Shown here one piece after another: positions 8,038 to 18,847 of a stretch of DNA of 48,743 nucleotides. Positions within the stretch are counted from its first letter, which is position 1. Each line of letters starts with the position of its first letter. The DNA is taken from NCBI GenBank assembly GCA_002179805.1, contig NAVB01001590.1:1-48743 (forward strand). The letters are read 5' to 3'. The position numbers and the translations under genes were made by a program. The DNA comes from Acanthamoeba lenticulata (taxonomy: Eukaryota > Discosea > Longamoebia > Acanthamoebidae). The notes under the pieces were generated by a model. That model ran no database searches, was not told where the DNA came from, and worked only from the letters and a program-made list of their open reading frames with translations.

Positions 8038-9994
8038 ATGGAGCGGGCCTCGCCCGACGACAACAAAGAGGACCAGCGCGCCCTCCAAGAAGGCGCCCTC
8101 GAGCGCCCAGAAAAAGCGGAGCAGCAGGAGGAGGAAGAGGACGAGGAAGAGGAGGAGACGGTTGAGGGCAGCTCGCAGGATGAAGCCGACGAGGAAGAAG
8201 AGGAAGAAGAAGAAGAAGAGGAGAAGGAACCAAGCCGTGGGCGACGGACGCGAGGTCGGGGCAAGGCCTCCCGCAAGCGCCAGCGCGAGGAGGACCCGAC
8301 CGCAGAGGGGCGCGATGACGACGACAGCGATGACGGTGACGACGACGAGGCCGAGGATGGGGAAGAAGAAAGCTCTTCCTCTTCTACCTCTTCCTCTTCT
8401 TCCTCCTCCTCCTCCTCCTCGACGGAGGAGGGCTCGCCGAGCGAGAGGCCGCGGCGGAGGCGCAGGGGGGCGGCGGCAGCCACCGCAAGCAAGCCGTCGA
8501 CGCGGCCCACACGCGCCAGCAAGCGCGCGCGGCTGAGCTCGAGCAAAGCCGACGCAGCGAAGAAACCGGCAGCGAAGAAGGCCGGCAAGAAAATGAAAGC
8601 GGCAGCAACAACGAAAGCGAAAGCGAAGGCGAGGACGACGCGGCGCTCGATTTCCAGGACCGCGGCGACGACCAAGCCCGAGTCGCGGCGCGTGGGCGCG
8701 CAGCGGCGGCAAACGCCGTCGGTGGCAACGGCCGCGGCGGCCGGGCAGCTCAAGCGCGAGCGCGAGCAATTCGAGAAGGAGCGCACGCAGGCGCGCAAGC
8801 GGCTCCGGTGGGAGCGGGAGAGCATCGAGTGCGGCTTCGGGATCGTGGCCCGGGCCATGGAGGTCATGGCCCGCGAGCGTGCGCGCCTCAAGGCGGCCAG
8901 CGACGAGCTCGACGCCCGCAAGGCCGCGCTCGACGCCGAGGCCGCGCAGCTGCGGCAGGCCGTCGCCACCGAGCTCGAGGCCGAGCGGCAGCGGGCGCGG
9001 GCTGAGGCCCGGGCCGAGGTCGCGGCCGATCTCGCGGAGCTCAAGATCCAGCTGGTGGCCCACACCCACAACGCCCTCCAGGGCGCCCAGGACGAGGCCA
9101 AGGAGGCGCGCCAGGAGAGCCAAGACCTGCGCCTCCAGATGGCCTCGCTCCAGCGCGATCTCCTGGCGCTCCAAGCCCAGCAGCCGCAAGCCGGGCCGCC
9201 GCGCCTGGTCCGCGTGCGAGGCCCGAGGCCCGATCCCGAGCATGCCGTCGGAAGCGGCGGCGACGACGACGGGGACGACGAAGAGGAGGACGACGAGGAG
9301 AACGGCGAGGACGCCTTGGGCGGGCCGGAGAAGGCCGGCGAGGAGGCGAACAACGACAGCCAGTCGATGTCGAGCCACAGTTTGGAGTACAGTTATGAGG
9401 ACGATGCGGAGGAGATCGAGGAGGGCGAGCGCGGAGACGACGAAGAGACGGGAGACGACGAGGACGATACCGACCCAGCGGCGGAGCCCGAAGCGGCGAG
9501 GAGCTCCATCACCATCACCGCCACCACCGCCGCGACGACGCCTGCGACACCGACAACGACGACGACGGCAACGACAACGGCAACGACAACAACGAAGCCA
9601 GCGGGCAGGAGGCGCCGAAGGTCGTCCCAAAGCAAGGACAAGTCGGCGGAGACGCCGGAGCGCTGGCGGGTGTGGCAACAGCGCTACGAAGAGCTCCAGC
9701 GGTGGCTCCAGGAGCACGGCCACCTCAATGTGCCCACTGCCGGTGCGCATTCCCTTCCCCCATGGGTCCACGTGTGGTGTTGCAGCCCAACAGCTGCAAC
9801 TTGCTTACTCTTCCCACACAGACAACACGGCGCTCGCGCGATGGGTGTATGCGCAGCGCTACACGCGGAAGCGAGGCAAGATGCTGCCCGAGCGCGAGGA
9901 GAAGCTCAACGCCCTGGGCTTCGTATGGGACACCACGAAAGGCGCCCCCAAGCCCGCCCCCGCGCACCCCTCTGCCTCCCCGCGGCCAGCGTAA
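8038..9994 (+). CDS. Acidic/basic low-complexity protein with C-terminal helicase-associated domain
   Basis: Two exons are clear, up to 9742 and 9822-9994. Across the join the end reads WQQRYEELQRWLQEHGHLNV, PTADNTALARWVYAQR, KMLPEREEKLNALGFVWDT: one helicase-associated (HA, PF03457) repeat, thought to bind nucleic acid. Before it come a poly-Glu block, basic Lys/Ala/Thr AT-hook-like stretches (RRTRGRGKASRKR), a poly-Ser run, about 150 residues of charged coiled coil (QLKREREQFEKERTQARKR onward) and more Asp/Glu runs. The composition suggests a nuclear, chromatin- or RNA-associated protein. The frame is open upstream of 8038 to about 7897 without an ATG, so an upstream exon may supply the true start. 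There is no helicase core. Confidence 0.75.
8184..8421 (+). repeat. Trinucleotide-rich tracts coding poly-Glu and poly-Ser
   Basis: Runs of GAA/GAG (about 8187-8226) encode a Glu tract, and TCT/TCC runs (about 8371-8421) encode a Ser tract, both inside the helicase-associated-domain gene. They are typical slippage-prone codon runs; mixed synonymous codons show they are not fresh expansions. Confidence 0.8.
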
Positions 9995-10060
9995 AGGCAG
10001 AAAAACGACCTTTATGGCGACCATGGCAGTAATTAATACATTAAAACACATTTTTTTTTA

Positions 10061-10089
10061 AAATAAAAAAGGCTTTTATTGCAATAAAA
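10061..10089. terminator. Shared two-way poly(A) signal
   Basis: Between convergent genes (stops at 9994 on + and 10172 on -) lies AAATAAAAAAGG followed by the 16-bp perfect palindrome TTTTATTGCAATAAAA at 10074-10089. The palindrome gives AATAAA on both strands at the same place, about 90 nt past each stop codon. Confidence 0.75.
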
Positions 10090-10171
10090 CTGAAAAGATA
10101 ATTAAACACACAACTAGAAAAGTGGAGACGAACAGGCTGATGCTGGGCCTAAACAGGAAGAAGGGGAGAGT

Positions 10172-13100
10172 TTAGAGGCCGAGGGCCTTGCGGCGCTCCT
10201 CGCGCTGGCGGCGCCTCTCCTCGCGTTCGCGGTCGGCATCGGACTCGCCGCCGCGCTCGAGCTGCTCGGCCCGCTTCCTGCGCTCCTCGCGCTTGCGGCG
10301 CATCTCCTCCTCCTCGGCCTTTTCCTCCTCCTCCATCTGCCGCAGACGCTCCTCGCGCTTCCTCCTGCGCTCCTCCTCGCGCCGCTTCATCTCCTCCTCG
10401 AACGCGGCGTCCTCGTCGTCCAGCGCGGCCAGACGCGCCGCCCTGTCCTGGGTCTTGTCGCTGGTCGTCGTCGGGGCCGCCGCGGGGGCCGTCTCGCGCG
10501 GCGGCGAGGCGGCACGCGTGTTGCGCACGGGTGCCGAGACGCCCGCGTCGCGCCGGCGGGCGCGGCGGGCCTCCTCCTCGGCCTCCTCGCGCTTGCGGCG
10601 CATATCGGCCTCGAGCTGGGCCTGCTTCTCCTTCTTCAGGCGCTCCTCCTCCTCGCGCTTCTTCTTGACCTCCTCCTGGCGCCTCTGCTGCGTGCGCGCC
10701 TGCGACTCCCGAGCTGTGGCGCCACACCCCGAGCAAACAGGTCAGCTTCGGTTCATCGGTCGGCCCATCAATGGGGGGGGGAGGGACAAGGACGTACAGG
10801 CGTCGGTGGCAATGCCCGCAATGGACGACGTGTCGAAAAAGTCATCAAAGTCGGCCATGGGCGCCACGCGGGCGGCCTGCAGGGTGGCCGCGACGGCCTC
10901 GGCCTGGGACTTGGCCGCAGCACGCTGCTTGATGAGCTCGGCCTTCTTGCGCTTGGCCTCATCGCGCTGCCTGTCCTTCTCGTCTCTGCGCGTGCACGCG
11001 AGGACCACCCAACATTGTCAACAACAAGAATAAAAAGAACGAAAAGCGACAAAGAACGAAAAAGAAAGAAGAAAAGAACGAATGAGGCGGGAGAGGGGGG
11101 GGGGGAAGTACCGCCACTTAGCGGTCTCCTCCTCCTTGATGGCGCGGAGCTCGGCACGCTTCTGGCGCTCCTTCTCCTCGAGGGCGCGGGCCTCGGCGTC
11201 GAGGCGCTGCTGCTCCTCCCACTTGCGGCGCTCCTCCTCGCGCTTCTTCTCGGCGATCTCAGCAAGGCGGCGCTCGTTGTACTCGCGGTCGTGCTCCTCC
11301 TTGAGGCGCTGAGCCTCGAGCTCCTCCTGGTACCGCTGGAGCTTCTCGCGCTCAGCGGCCTCGCGGCGGCGGACGATGTCCTCGCGGCGGCGCTCGGCGC
11401 GGACCTGGCGTTCGGCCTCGTAGCGCTTCTGCTCCTCCTGCTCCTGGCGCCAGCGCTCGACCTTCTCCTGTTCCTTGGCCTCGCGCCACTTCTTGATCTC
11501 GTCATCGCGCCGGACCTTGCGTTCGGCCAGCTCCTGCTCGAAGCGGAGGCGCTCCTCGCGCTCGCGCTTGTAGAGCTCCTCCTTGTCCCGCTCGCGCTGT
11601 TCGCGGAGCTCCTCGAGGAACTCGCGGCGGCGCTCGCGGCGGGCGCGCTCCTCGGCCTCGGCGCGCTTGAGCTCGTCCATGCGGGCCATGCGCTCCTCCT
11701 CCTCCTTGCGCTCGCGTTCCTTCTTGAGCTCGACCAGCCGCTTCTGGTTGGCCTCGCGGCGCTCCTCCTCGAGCCGCCTGCGCGCGGCCTCGTCCAGGCG
11801 CCACTCCTCCTCCTTGCGGCGCTCCTCCTCGGCCCGCCGGCGCTCGACCTCCTCGCGGTGCCGCTCGCGGGCCTCGCGGCGCTCGCGCTCGAAGCGGCGC
11901 TCCTCCTCCATCTGGCGCTTGAACTGCTCCTCCTTGGCGCGCTCCTCGGCCTCGCGGCGCCGGGCGACCTCCTCCTGGTGCCGCTGGCGGCGCTCCTCGC
12001 GCTCGCGCTCGGCCCGCTTGAGCTCGGCCTGCTCCTCGGCCCACTTCTCCAGCTTGCGGCGCTCCTCGTCGGCCCGCATGCGCTCGACCTCCTCGCGCCG
12101 CCTCAGCCGCCGCTCCTCGCGCTCGCGCTCCTCACGCTGGATGGCCTCCATGCGGCGCTCGCGCTCCTCGTCCTCCTGCCGCTCGCGCTCCTCGCGCACG
12201 CGGCGCAGCCGCTCGAGGTACTTCTCGCGGCGCTCGCCCTCGAGCTGCCGCAGGAGCTGCTGCTCACGGCGCCACTCCTCCTCCTTGCGGCGCTCCTCCT
12301 CCTCACGCTTGCGCTCGATCTCCTCGCGGCGACGCTCGGTGCGCTCACGGCGCTCGCGCTCGAGGCGGCGCTCTTGCTCCTTCTCGCGCTCGTACTGCTC
12401 GAGCTTGAGCTGCTCCTGCTGGGCGCGCAACCTGGCGACCTCCTCCTGCCGCTTGCGGCGGCCCTCCTCGCGCGTCTCCTCGAGCAGCTTGAGCTCGGCC
12501 TCCTGGGCCTGCCACTTGAGCTCCTGCTCGCGCTCCTTGGCCTCGCGCCACGCGCGCAGCACCTCCTCCCGCTGGGCCCGCTTCTCGCGGCGCTCTTCCT
12601 CCTCGCGCTTGAGCTCCTCCATGCGCTGCAGCCGCTCCTCCTCCTCCTTGGCCTCGCGCTCGCGCCGGACCTGCTCGAGGCGCTGCTTGTAGCGCTCCTT
12701 GGCCTCGCCCTCGAGCCGCTTGAGCTTGGCCTGCTGCTTGCGCCACTTCTCCTCCTTGCGGCGCTCCTCCTCCTCCTTCTGGCGGTCGATCTCCTCGCGG
12801 CGGCGCTTGATCCGCTCGGCGCGCTCGGCGTCGCGGCGCTTGAGCTCCTCCATCTCCTGGCGGAAGGTCTCCTCCTTGCGGCGCTCCTCGTCCTCCTTGC
12901 GGCGGAGGAGGTCCTCGCGGCGCTTGCGGAGGCGCTCCTGCCGCTCCTCCTCGAGCTGGCGGCGCTCCTCCTCCTGTGCGCGCCACTTGGCCTCGTTCTG
13001 GCGCTCCTGCTCCTCGCGCAGCCGCTCGACCTCGGCCTGTCGCCGGGCCTTGCGCGCCTCGCGCTCCTCCTCCTCGGCCCGGAGCTCCTCCATGCGGGCG

Positions 13101-16100
13101 ATGCGCTGCTCCTCCTCCTTGCGCTCCCGCTCCTCACGCACGGCCTTGACTCGCGCCAGGTACCGCTCGCGCTGCTCGCCCTCGAGCTCGCGCAGCTTCT
13201 GCTGCTGCCGCATCCACTCCTCCTGCTTCTCGCGCTCCTCGCGCTCCCGCTGCTCGGCCAGCAGCTCGAGCCGCCGCTGGTGCCGCACCCGGCGCTCCTC
13301 CTCGAGCCGCTTGAGCTCGGCCTGCTCGGCGCGCCACTGGGCCTCCTTCTGGCGCTCCTCCTCCTCGCGCTTGCGGGCGATCTCCTCGGCCCGCTTCTGG
13401 CGCGTGGCCTCCTTCTCCTCCGCCAGCCGCTTGAGCTCGGCCTGCTCCCGCCGGAACATCTCCTCCTTGAGACGCTCCTCCTCCTCGTGGATGCGCGCGA
13501 TCTCCTCGGCCCGCCGCTTGCGGTAGGCCTCGCGGGCCTCGTTGGCCTGCTGGGTCTCGGCCTGCTGGCGGCGCCACTCGAGCTCCTTGCGGCGCTCCTC
13601 CTCCTCACGCCGGCGCTCGACCTCGAGCCGCCGCCGCTCGGCGCGCTGCCGCTTCTCCTCCTCCTCCTGCTTGCGGGCCTCCTCTTCCTCGCGCCACTTG
13701 CGCTCCTGCTCGCGCTCCTTGGCCTCGCGGTGCTGCTCCAGGGCCAGCCGGCGGCGCTCCTGGCGGGACTTGAGCTCCTCCTCCTCGAGCTTGAGCTCCT
13801 CCATGCGCTGCAGCCGCTCGCGCTCCTCCTTGGCTTCGCGCTCGGCCCGCAGCTGCTCGAGGCGCTGCTGGTAGCGCTCCTTGGCCTCGCCCTCGAGCCG
13901 CTTGAGCTTGGCCTGCTGCTTGAGCCACTTCTCCTGCTTGCGGCGCTCCTCCTCCTCGCGCTTGAGCTCGAGCTCCTCGCGGCGCTTGCGCAGCCGCTCG
14001 GCCTGCTCCTGCTCGCGCTGGCGCTGCTCCTCCATCTGGGCCCGGAACTCCTCCTCCTTGCGGGCCTCCTCCTCCTCGCGGCGGCGCTGTACGTCGGCCT
14101 GCCGCTTGCGCCGGCGCTCGGCCATGTCCTCCTCGTACTGCCTCTGCTCGGCCTGCTCGCGGCGCCACTGCTCCTCCTTGCGGCGCTCCTCCTCTTCGCG
14201 CAGCCGCTCGACCTCGGCCTGCCGCCGGGCCTTGCGCGCCGCCCGCTCGTCCTCCTCGCGCTTGAGCTCCTCCATGCGGGCCTGCCGCTCGGCCTCTTCC
14301 TTGGCCTCGCGCTCGACCCGCAGCTGCTCGAGGCGCTGCTTGTACCGCTCCTTGGCCTCGCCCTCGAGCCGCTTGAGCTTCTCTTGCTGGCGGCGGAACT
14401 TTTCCTCCTTCTCGCGCTCCTCCTCCTCGCGCTTGCGCTCGAGCTCCTCGCGGCGCTTCTTGTCCTTCTCGCGCTTGAGCTGCTCGAGCTGGCGGAGCTC
14501 CTCCTGCTCGCGGCGGAACATCTCCTCCTTGAGGCGCTCCTCTTCGTCGCGCTTCTTCTGGACCTCCTCCTGGCGCTTGCGGCGGAGCTCCTCCTTCTGG
14601 CGGGCCCACTCGCGCTCGGCGGCCTGCTCCTGCTTGAAGGCCTCCTCCTTGAGGCGCTCCTCCTCGGCCCGGAGGCGCTCGAGCTCCTCCTGCCGCTTGC
14701 GGCGGGCGTCGTCGCGGCGCTCGTCGGCCAGCTGGCGCTCGAGCTGCTCGCGCTTGAACTCGAGCTCCTTGCGGCGCTCCTCCTCCTCGCGCAGCCGCTC
14801 GACCTCGCGCCGCCGGCGCTCCATGCGGGCCTGCTTCTCCTCCTCCTCACGCTTGCGCTCGGCCTCGTCCTCGCGCCACTTGAGCTCTTTCAGGCGCTCC
14901 TGCTCCTCGCGGTGCCGCTCGAGCTCATGCCGCCGGCGCTCCTTGCGGGCGCGCATCTCCTCCTCCTCGAGCCGCAGGAGGGCCATCGCGCGGTCGCGCT
15001 CCTCGTTCTCGCGCTTCTCGCGCTCGGCCCGCAGCTTCTCGATGCGCTCCAGGTACCGCTGGCGGGCCTCGCCCTCGAGCCGGGCGAGCTTCTCCTGCTT
15101 GCGCATCCACTTTTCCTGCTTGCGACGCTCCTCCTCCTCGCGCTTGCGCTCGAGCTCCTCGAGCCGCCGGCGCCAGCGCTCCTTGTCCTCCTCCTCGCGC
15201 AGCTTGAGCTCGGCCTGCTCGCGCGCAAAGGCCTCATCCTTGGCCTGGTCCTCCTCCTCGCGCAGCCGCTGCAGCTCCTCGCGGCGCTTGCGCTTGCGCT
15301 CGGCCCGCTCCTCCTCCATGAGCAGCAGTTCGGCCTGCTCCAGCTTCCACTTCTCCTCGCGCTGGCGCTCCTGCTCGGCACGCCACCGCTCGACCTCCTC
15401 CTCGCGCCGCTTCTGGCGCTCCTCGCGGATCCGCTCCTCGAGCTTGCGCTCCTCCTCGTCGCGCTTGTACTGCTCCTCCTGCTTGCGCTCCTGCTCGGCC
15501 TTCCACTTGGCCAGCTCGGCCTCGCGCCGCTCCTTGGACCGCTGCTTCTCCTCCTCCTCGCGCTTGAGCTCGGCCATGCGGGCCTGTCGCTCGGCCTCTT
15601 CCTTGGCCTCGCGCTCGACCCGCAGCTGCTCGAGCCGCTGCTTGTACCGCTCCTTGGCCTCGCCCTCGAGCTGCTTGAGCTTCTCCTGCTGGCGGCGGAA
15701 CTTCTCCTCCTTCTCGCGCTCCTCCTCCTCACGCCGGCGCTCGATCTCCTCGCGGCGCTGGCGGGCGTAGGCCTGCTTGCGGAGCTCCTCCTGGCGGAGC
15801 TCCTCCTGCTCGCGGAGGAACTGGGCCTCCTTCTCCTTCTCCTGCTGCTCGCGGCGGCGCTCGACGGCCTCGCGACGCTGGCGGAGGCGTTCCTGCTTCT
15901 CGGCCTCCTCGCGGCGGAGGGCCTCCTGCTCCTGCCGGAACTGCTCCTCCTTGCGGCGCTCCTCCTCTTCGGCCCGCTTGGCCAGCTCGGCCTTGCGCCG
16001 GCGCAGGTAGGCCTCCTGGCTCTCGCCGGCCTTGCGCTCGGCCTCCTGCTCCTCGCGGAAGCGGCGCTCCTTCTCGGCCTCCTGCGCCTCGCGCCAGCGC

Positions 16101-18847
16101 TTGAGCTCCTCCTCGCGCTTCTTCTTGGCCGCGGCCTTCTCGGCCTCGTACTGCCGACGCTCGGCCTCGTCTCGCTTGTACTGCTCCTCCTGCTTGCGCT
16201 CCTGCTCGGCCTTCCACTTGGCCAGCTCGGTTTCGCGCTGGCGCCGGCGGGCCTGCTTCTCCTCCTCCTCGCGCTTGAGCTCGGCCATGCGGGCCTGCCG
16301 CTCCTCCTCTTCCTTGGCCTCGCGCTCGAGTCTGAGCTGCTCGAGACGCTGGCGGTAGCGCTCCTTGGCCTCGCCCTCGAGCCGCTTGAGCTTCTCCTGC
16401 TTCTTGCGCCACTTCTCCTCCTTGCGGGCCTCCTCCTCCTCGCGCTTCTTCTGGAGCTCCTCCTGGCGCTTGCGGCGGCGCTCCTCCTTCTCCTCGTCGT
16501 GGAGGCGCTGCTCCTCGGCGGCGCGCTTGAACTCAGCCTCCTTGCGGGCCTCCTCCTCCTCGCGGCGCTTCTCGAGCTCGAGCTGGCGCTGGCGGCGGCG
16601 CTCCTTGGCCTCCTCCTCGACCTGCTTGAGCTCCTCCTGCTCGCGACGGAAGGCCTCCTCCTTCAGGCGCTCCTGCTCGGCACGGAACTGCTCGACCTCG
16701 AGCGCACGCTGGGCCTTGCGGGCGGCGCGCTCCTCCTCCTCGGCCTTGACCTCGGCCATCTTGCGGGCGCGCTCCTCCTCGTCCTTGCGCTCGCGCTCGG
16801 CACGGAGCTGCTCGAGGCGCTGCTTGTAGCGCTCCTTCTTCTCGCCCTCGGCACGCTTGAGCTCCTCCTGGAGCTGCATAAAGGCCTGCTCCCGCTCGCG
16901 CTCCTCCTGCTCGCGCTTCTTCTGGACCAGCTCCCGCCGCTTTTGCTCGCGCAGGGCCTTCTCCTGCTCCCACAGCCGCAGTTCCTCCTGCTCGCGCAGG
17001 AACCGCGCCTCACGCTCGCGCTCCTCTTGCTCGCGCCGGAGCCGCACCTCCTCGAGACGCTGCCGCTTGCGCTCGGCCTCGTCCTCCTCCTCCTTGCGGC
17101 GCCGCTCCTGCTCGCGGGCAAACTCCTCCTCCTTGCGCTTCTCCTCGTCCTCGCGCTGCTTCTGCAGCAGCTCGCGTCGCCGCCGCGCGTACTCCTCCTT
17201 GGACTCCTCGGCCTTGCGGTGGAGCTCGAGCTCGAGCATGTAGGCCCGCTCGCGGTCGGCCTCCTGCTTCTCGCGCCACCGCTGGATCTCCTCCTGCCGC
17301 CGCAGGCGAGCCTCCTCGCGGGCGCGTTCCTCCTGCCGGCGCTCGTCCTCCTCCTCGCGCATCTTGGCCTCCTGGCGCGCCTCCTGCTCCTCCTTCCAGC
17401 GCTCCAGGGCACGCCGGCGATGCTCGGCCTTGGCCTTCTTGGCCTCCTCCTCGAGCTTGAGCTCCTCCATGCGGGCCTGCCGCTCGCGCTCCTCCTTGGC
17501 CTCGCGCTCGGCCCGCAGGCGCTCCATGCGTTGCTTGTAGCGCTCCTTCTTCTCGCCCTCGAGCTGCTGCAGTTCCTGCTGCATGCGCATAAACTCCTCC
17601 TCGCGGGCGCGCTCCTCCTGCTCGCGCTTGCGCTCGATCAGCTCACGCCGCTCGCGCTCGCGCTGGGCCTTTTCCTCCTCCCAGGCACGCTTCTCGGCGA
17701 GCTCCTGGCGGTGGCGCTCCTCGCGAGCACGCTCCTCCTCCTCGCGGCGGCGCTCGATCTCCTCACGCCGGCGACGGCGGCGCTCCTCGACCTCCTCCTC
17801 CTCGCGGCGCTTCTCCTCCATCTCGCGCATGAACTGCTCCTCCTTGCGCTTCTCGTCCTCGAGGCGGACGCGCTCGAGCATCTCCTGCCGGCGCCGCCGG
17901 TACTCCTCCTTGGTCTCGTTGTCGCGCTTGAGAGCCTCCTGCTCGCGCTGGAACTGCAGCTCGCGCTCGCGCTCCTGCTCCTCCTTCCACTTGGCCAGCT
18001 GCTCCTCGCGCCGCTTCTTGGACGCGGCCTTCTCCTCCTCGAGGGCCCGCTGCTCCTCGCGCTCGCGCTCCCACTCGCGCTCCTTGCGGGCCTCCTCCTC
18101 CTCGCGCAGCCGCTGCACCTGGGCCTCCCGACGCTTCTGTCGCGCCATGCGCTCCTCCTCGATCAGCCGCAGCTCCTCCATCTGCAGCCGCCGCTCCTCC
18201 TCCTCCTTGCGCTCACGCTCGAGCTTGAGCTGCTCGAGGCGCTGGCGGTAGCGTTCCTTCTTCTCGCCCTCGAGCCGCTTGAGCTTCTCCTGCTGCCGCG
18301 CGTGCTTGGCCTCCTTCTCGCGCTCCTCCTCTTCGCGCCGGCGCTCGATCTCCTCACGCCGCTGCCGCAGCTTCTCCATCTTCTCCTCCTCCTGCTTGAC
18401 CCGTTCCTCCTGCTCGCGCCTGAACTGGGCCTCCTTCTCCTTCTCCTCGCGCTCGCGCCGCTCCTCGACCTCGTTCTGCCGCCGCTGTTTGATGGCGTCC
18501 CGCTCTGAGTCTAGCTGCCGCTCGAGCTCCTTCTCCTTCCGCAGCAGTTCTTCGCGCTCACGCCGACGCTTTTCCCTTCGCGCCTCGGCATCTTCCTCCT
18601 CCGCCGCCGTCGCTTTGGCGCTGCTTGAGCTCGTTGCCACCGGCTCGGCCGCCCCTCTGTACATTCCAATTTTGTGTTTAAAAAAATGTTCATCCTTTCG
18701 ACTACACTGAGGGATACAAAGGTTTGTGGGGGAGGGGAAGATGACGCACCCCTTCTCGCGGGCGGCCTTCTTGGCGGCGAGTTCGGCCTTGCGCCTCTCC
18801 AGTTCCGCGCGTCGCCTCTCCCGTTCGGCCTTCAAATCATCAGCCAT
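10172..18847 (-). CDS. Giant 2,790-residue charged helical repeat protein
   Basis: Four exons, 18847-18750, 18656-11112, 10985-10798 and 10713-10172, all joined in frame. The start reads MADDLKAERERRRAELERRK. A Ser/Ala segment follows (EPVATSSSSAKATAAEEED), then about 2,400 residues of Glu, Arg, Lys, Gln and Ala with almost no Pro or Gly, arranged in 40-residue modules (see the repeat entry). Near the C-terminus the pattern breaks for APMADFDDFFDTSSIAGIAT, then more charged helix, a Pro/Thr/Ala linker (AASPPRETAPAAAPTTT) and a final helical block ending RRKALGL. The dense i/i+4 Glu-Arg pairs suggest a single alpha-helix or coiled coil; at 0.15 nm per residue the rod could approach 0.4 micrometres. 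The composition resembles trichohyalin but the period does not. No motor, membrane or enzymatic domain is visible. A cytoskeletal spacer or scaffold is an inference. Confidence 0.88.
11765..18266 (-). repeat. Exact 40-residue module array with 37-residue LEGE anchors
   Basis: The Gly codon of the anchor motif (R/Q)LEGE(A/K)KERY starts, in plus coordinates, at 18266, 17555, 16844, 16373, 15662, 15071, 14360, 13889, 13178, 12707 and 12236; a twelfth anchor with Glu for Gly is at 11765. Spacings are 711, 711, 471, 711, 591, 711, 471, 711, 471, 471 and 471 nt: 237, 197 or 157 codons. All equal 37 + 40n (n = 5, 4 or 3). Inside an interval the modules can be seen directly: in the 197-residue unit, the core hydrophobic of AKWKAEQE, ERWRAEQE and QRLREEE recurs every 40 residues. 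The anchor module is the same repeat with three residues missing. Confidence 0.9.

Noticed and set aside
8184..8421. GAA/GAG and TCT/TCC runs as a possible CRISPR or satellite array
   Set aside because: They lie inside an open reading frame, lack repeat-spacer structure, and encode plain Glu and Ser tracts.
7776..9771. Long minus-strand frames (525 and 641 codons) opposite the helicase-associated-domain gene
   Set aside because: Ser/Arg/Leu-rich low complexity generated by the codon runs of the real gene. The plus-strand frame carries a spliced HA domain, while these carry no motif.
12103..14850. Arg/Ser-rich 915-codon minus-strand frame and several Gly/Arg/Ala frames inside the giant gene
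   Set aside because: Out-of-frame shadows of the same repeat array. Only the Glu/Arg/Lys frame continues across all introns to a sensible start and stop.
11015..18508. A 2,497-codon open frame on the plus strand, Leu/Ala-rich, opposite the giant gene
   Set aside because: It is the mirror of the coding strand. GAG, CAG and AAG codons read as CTC, CTG and CTT (Leu) and CGC as GCG (Ala) on the other strand, and the codons that would give antisense stops (TTA, CTA, TCA) are absent from a Leu/Ser-poor GC-rich gene. It has no domains, no introns and no independent start context.
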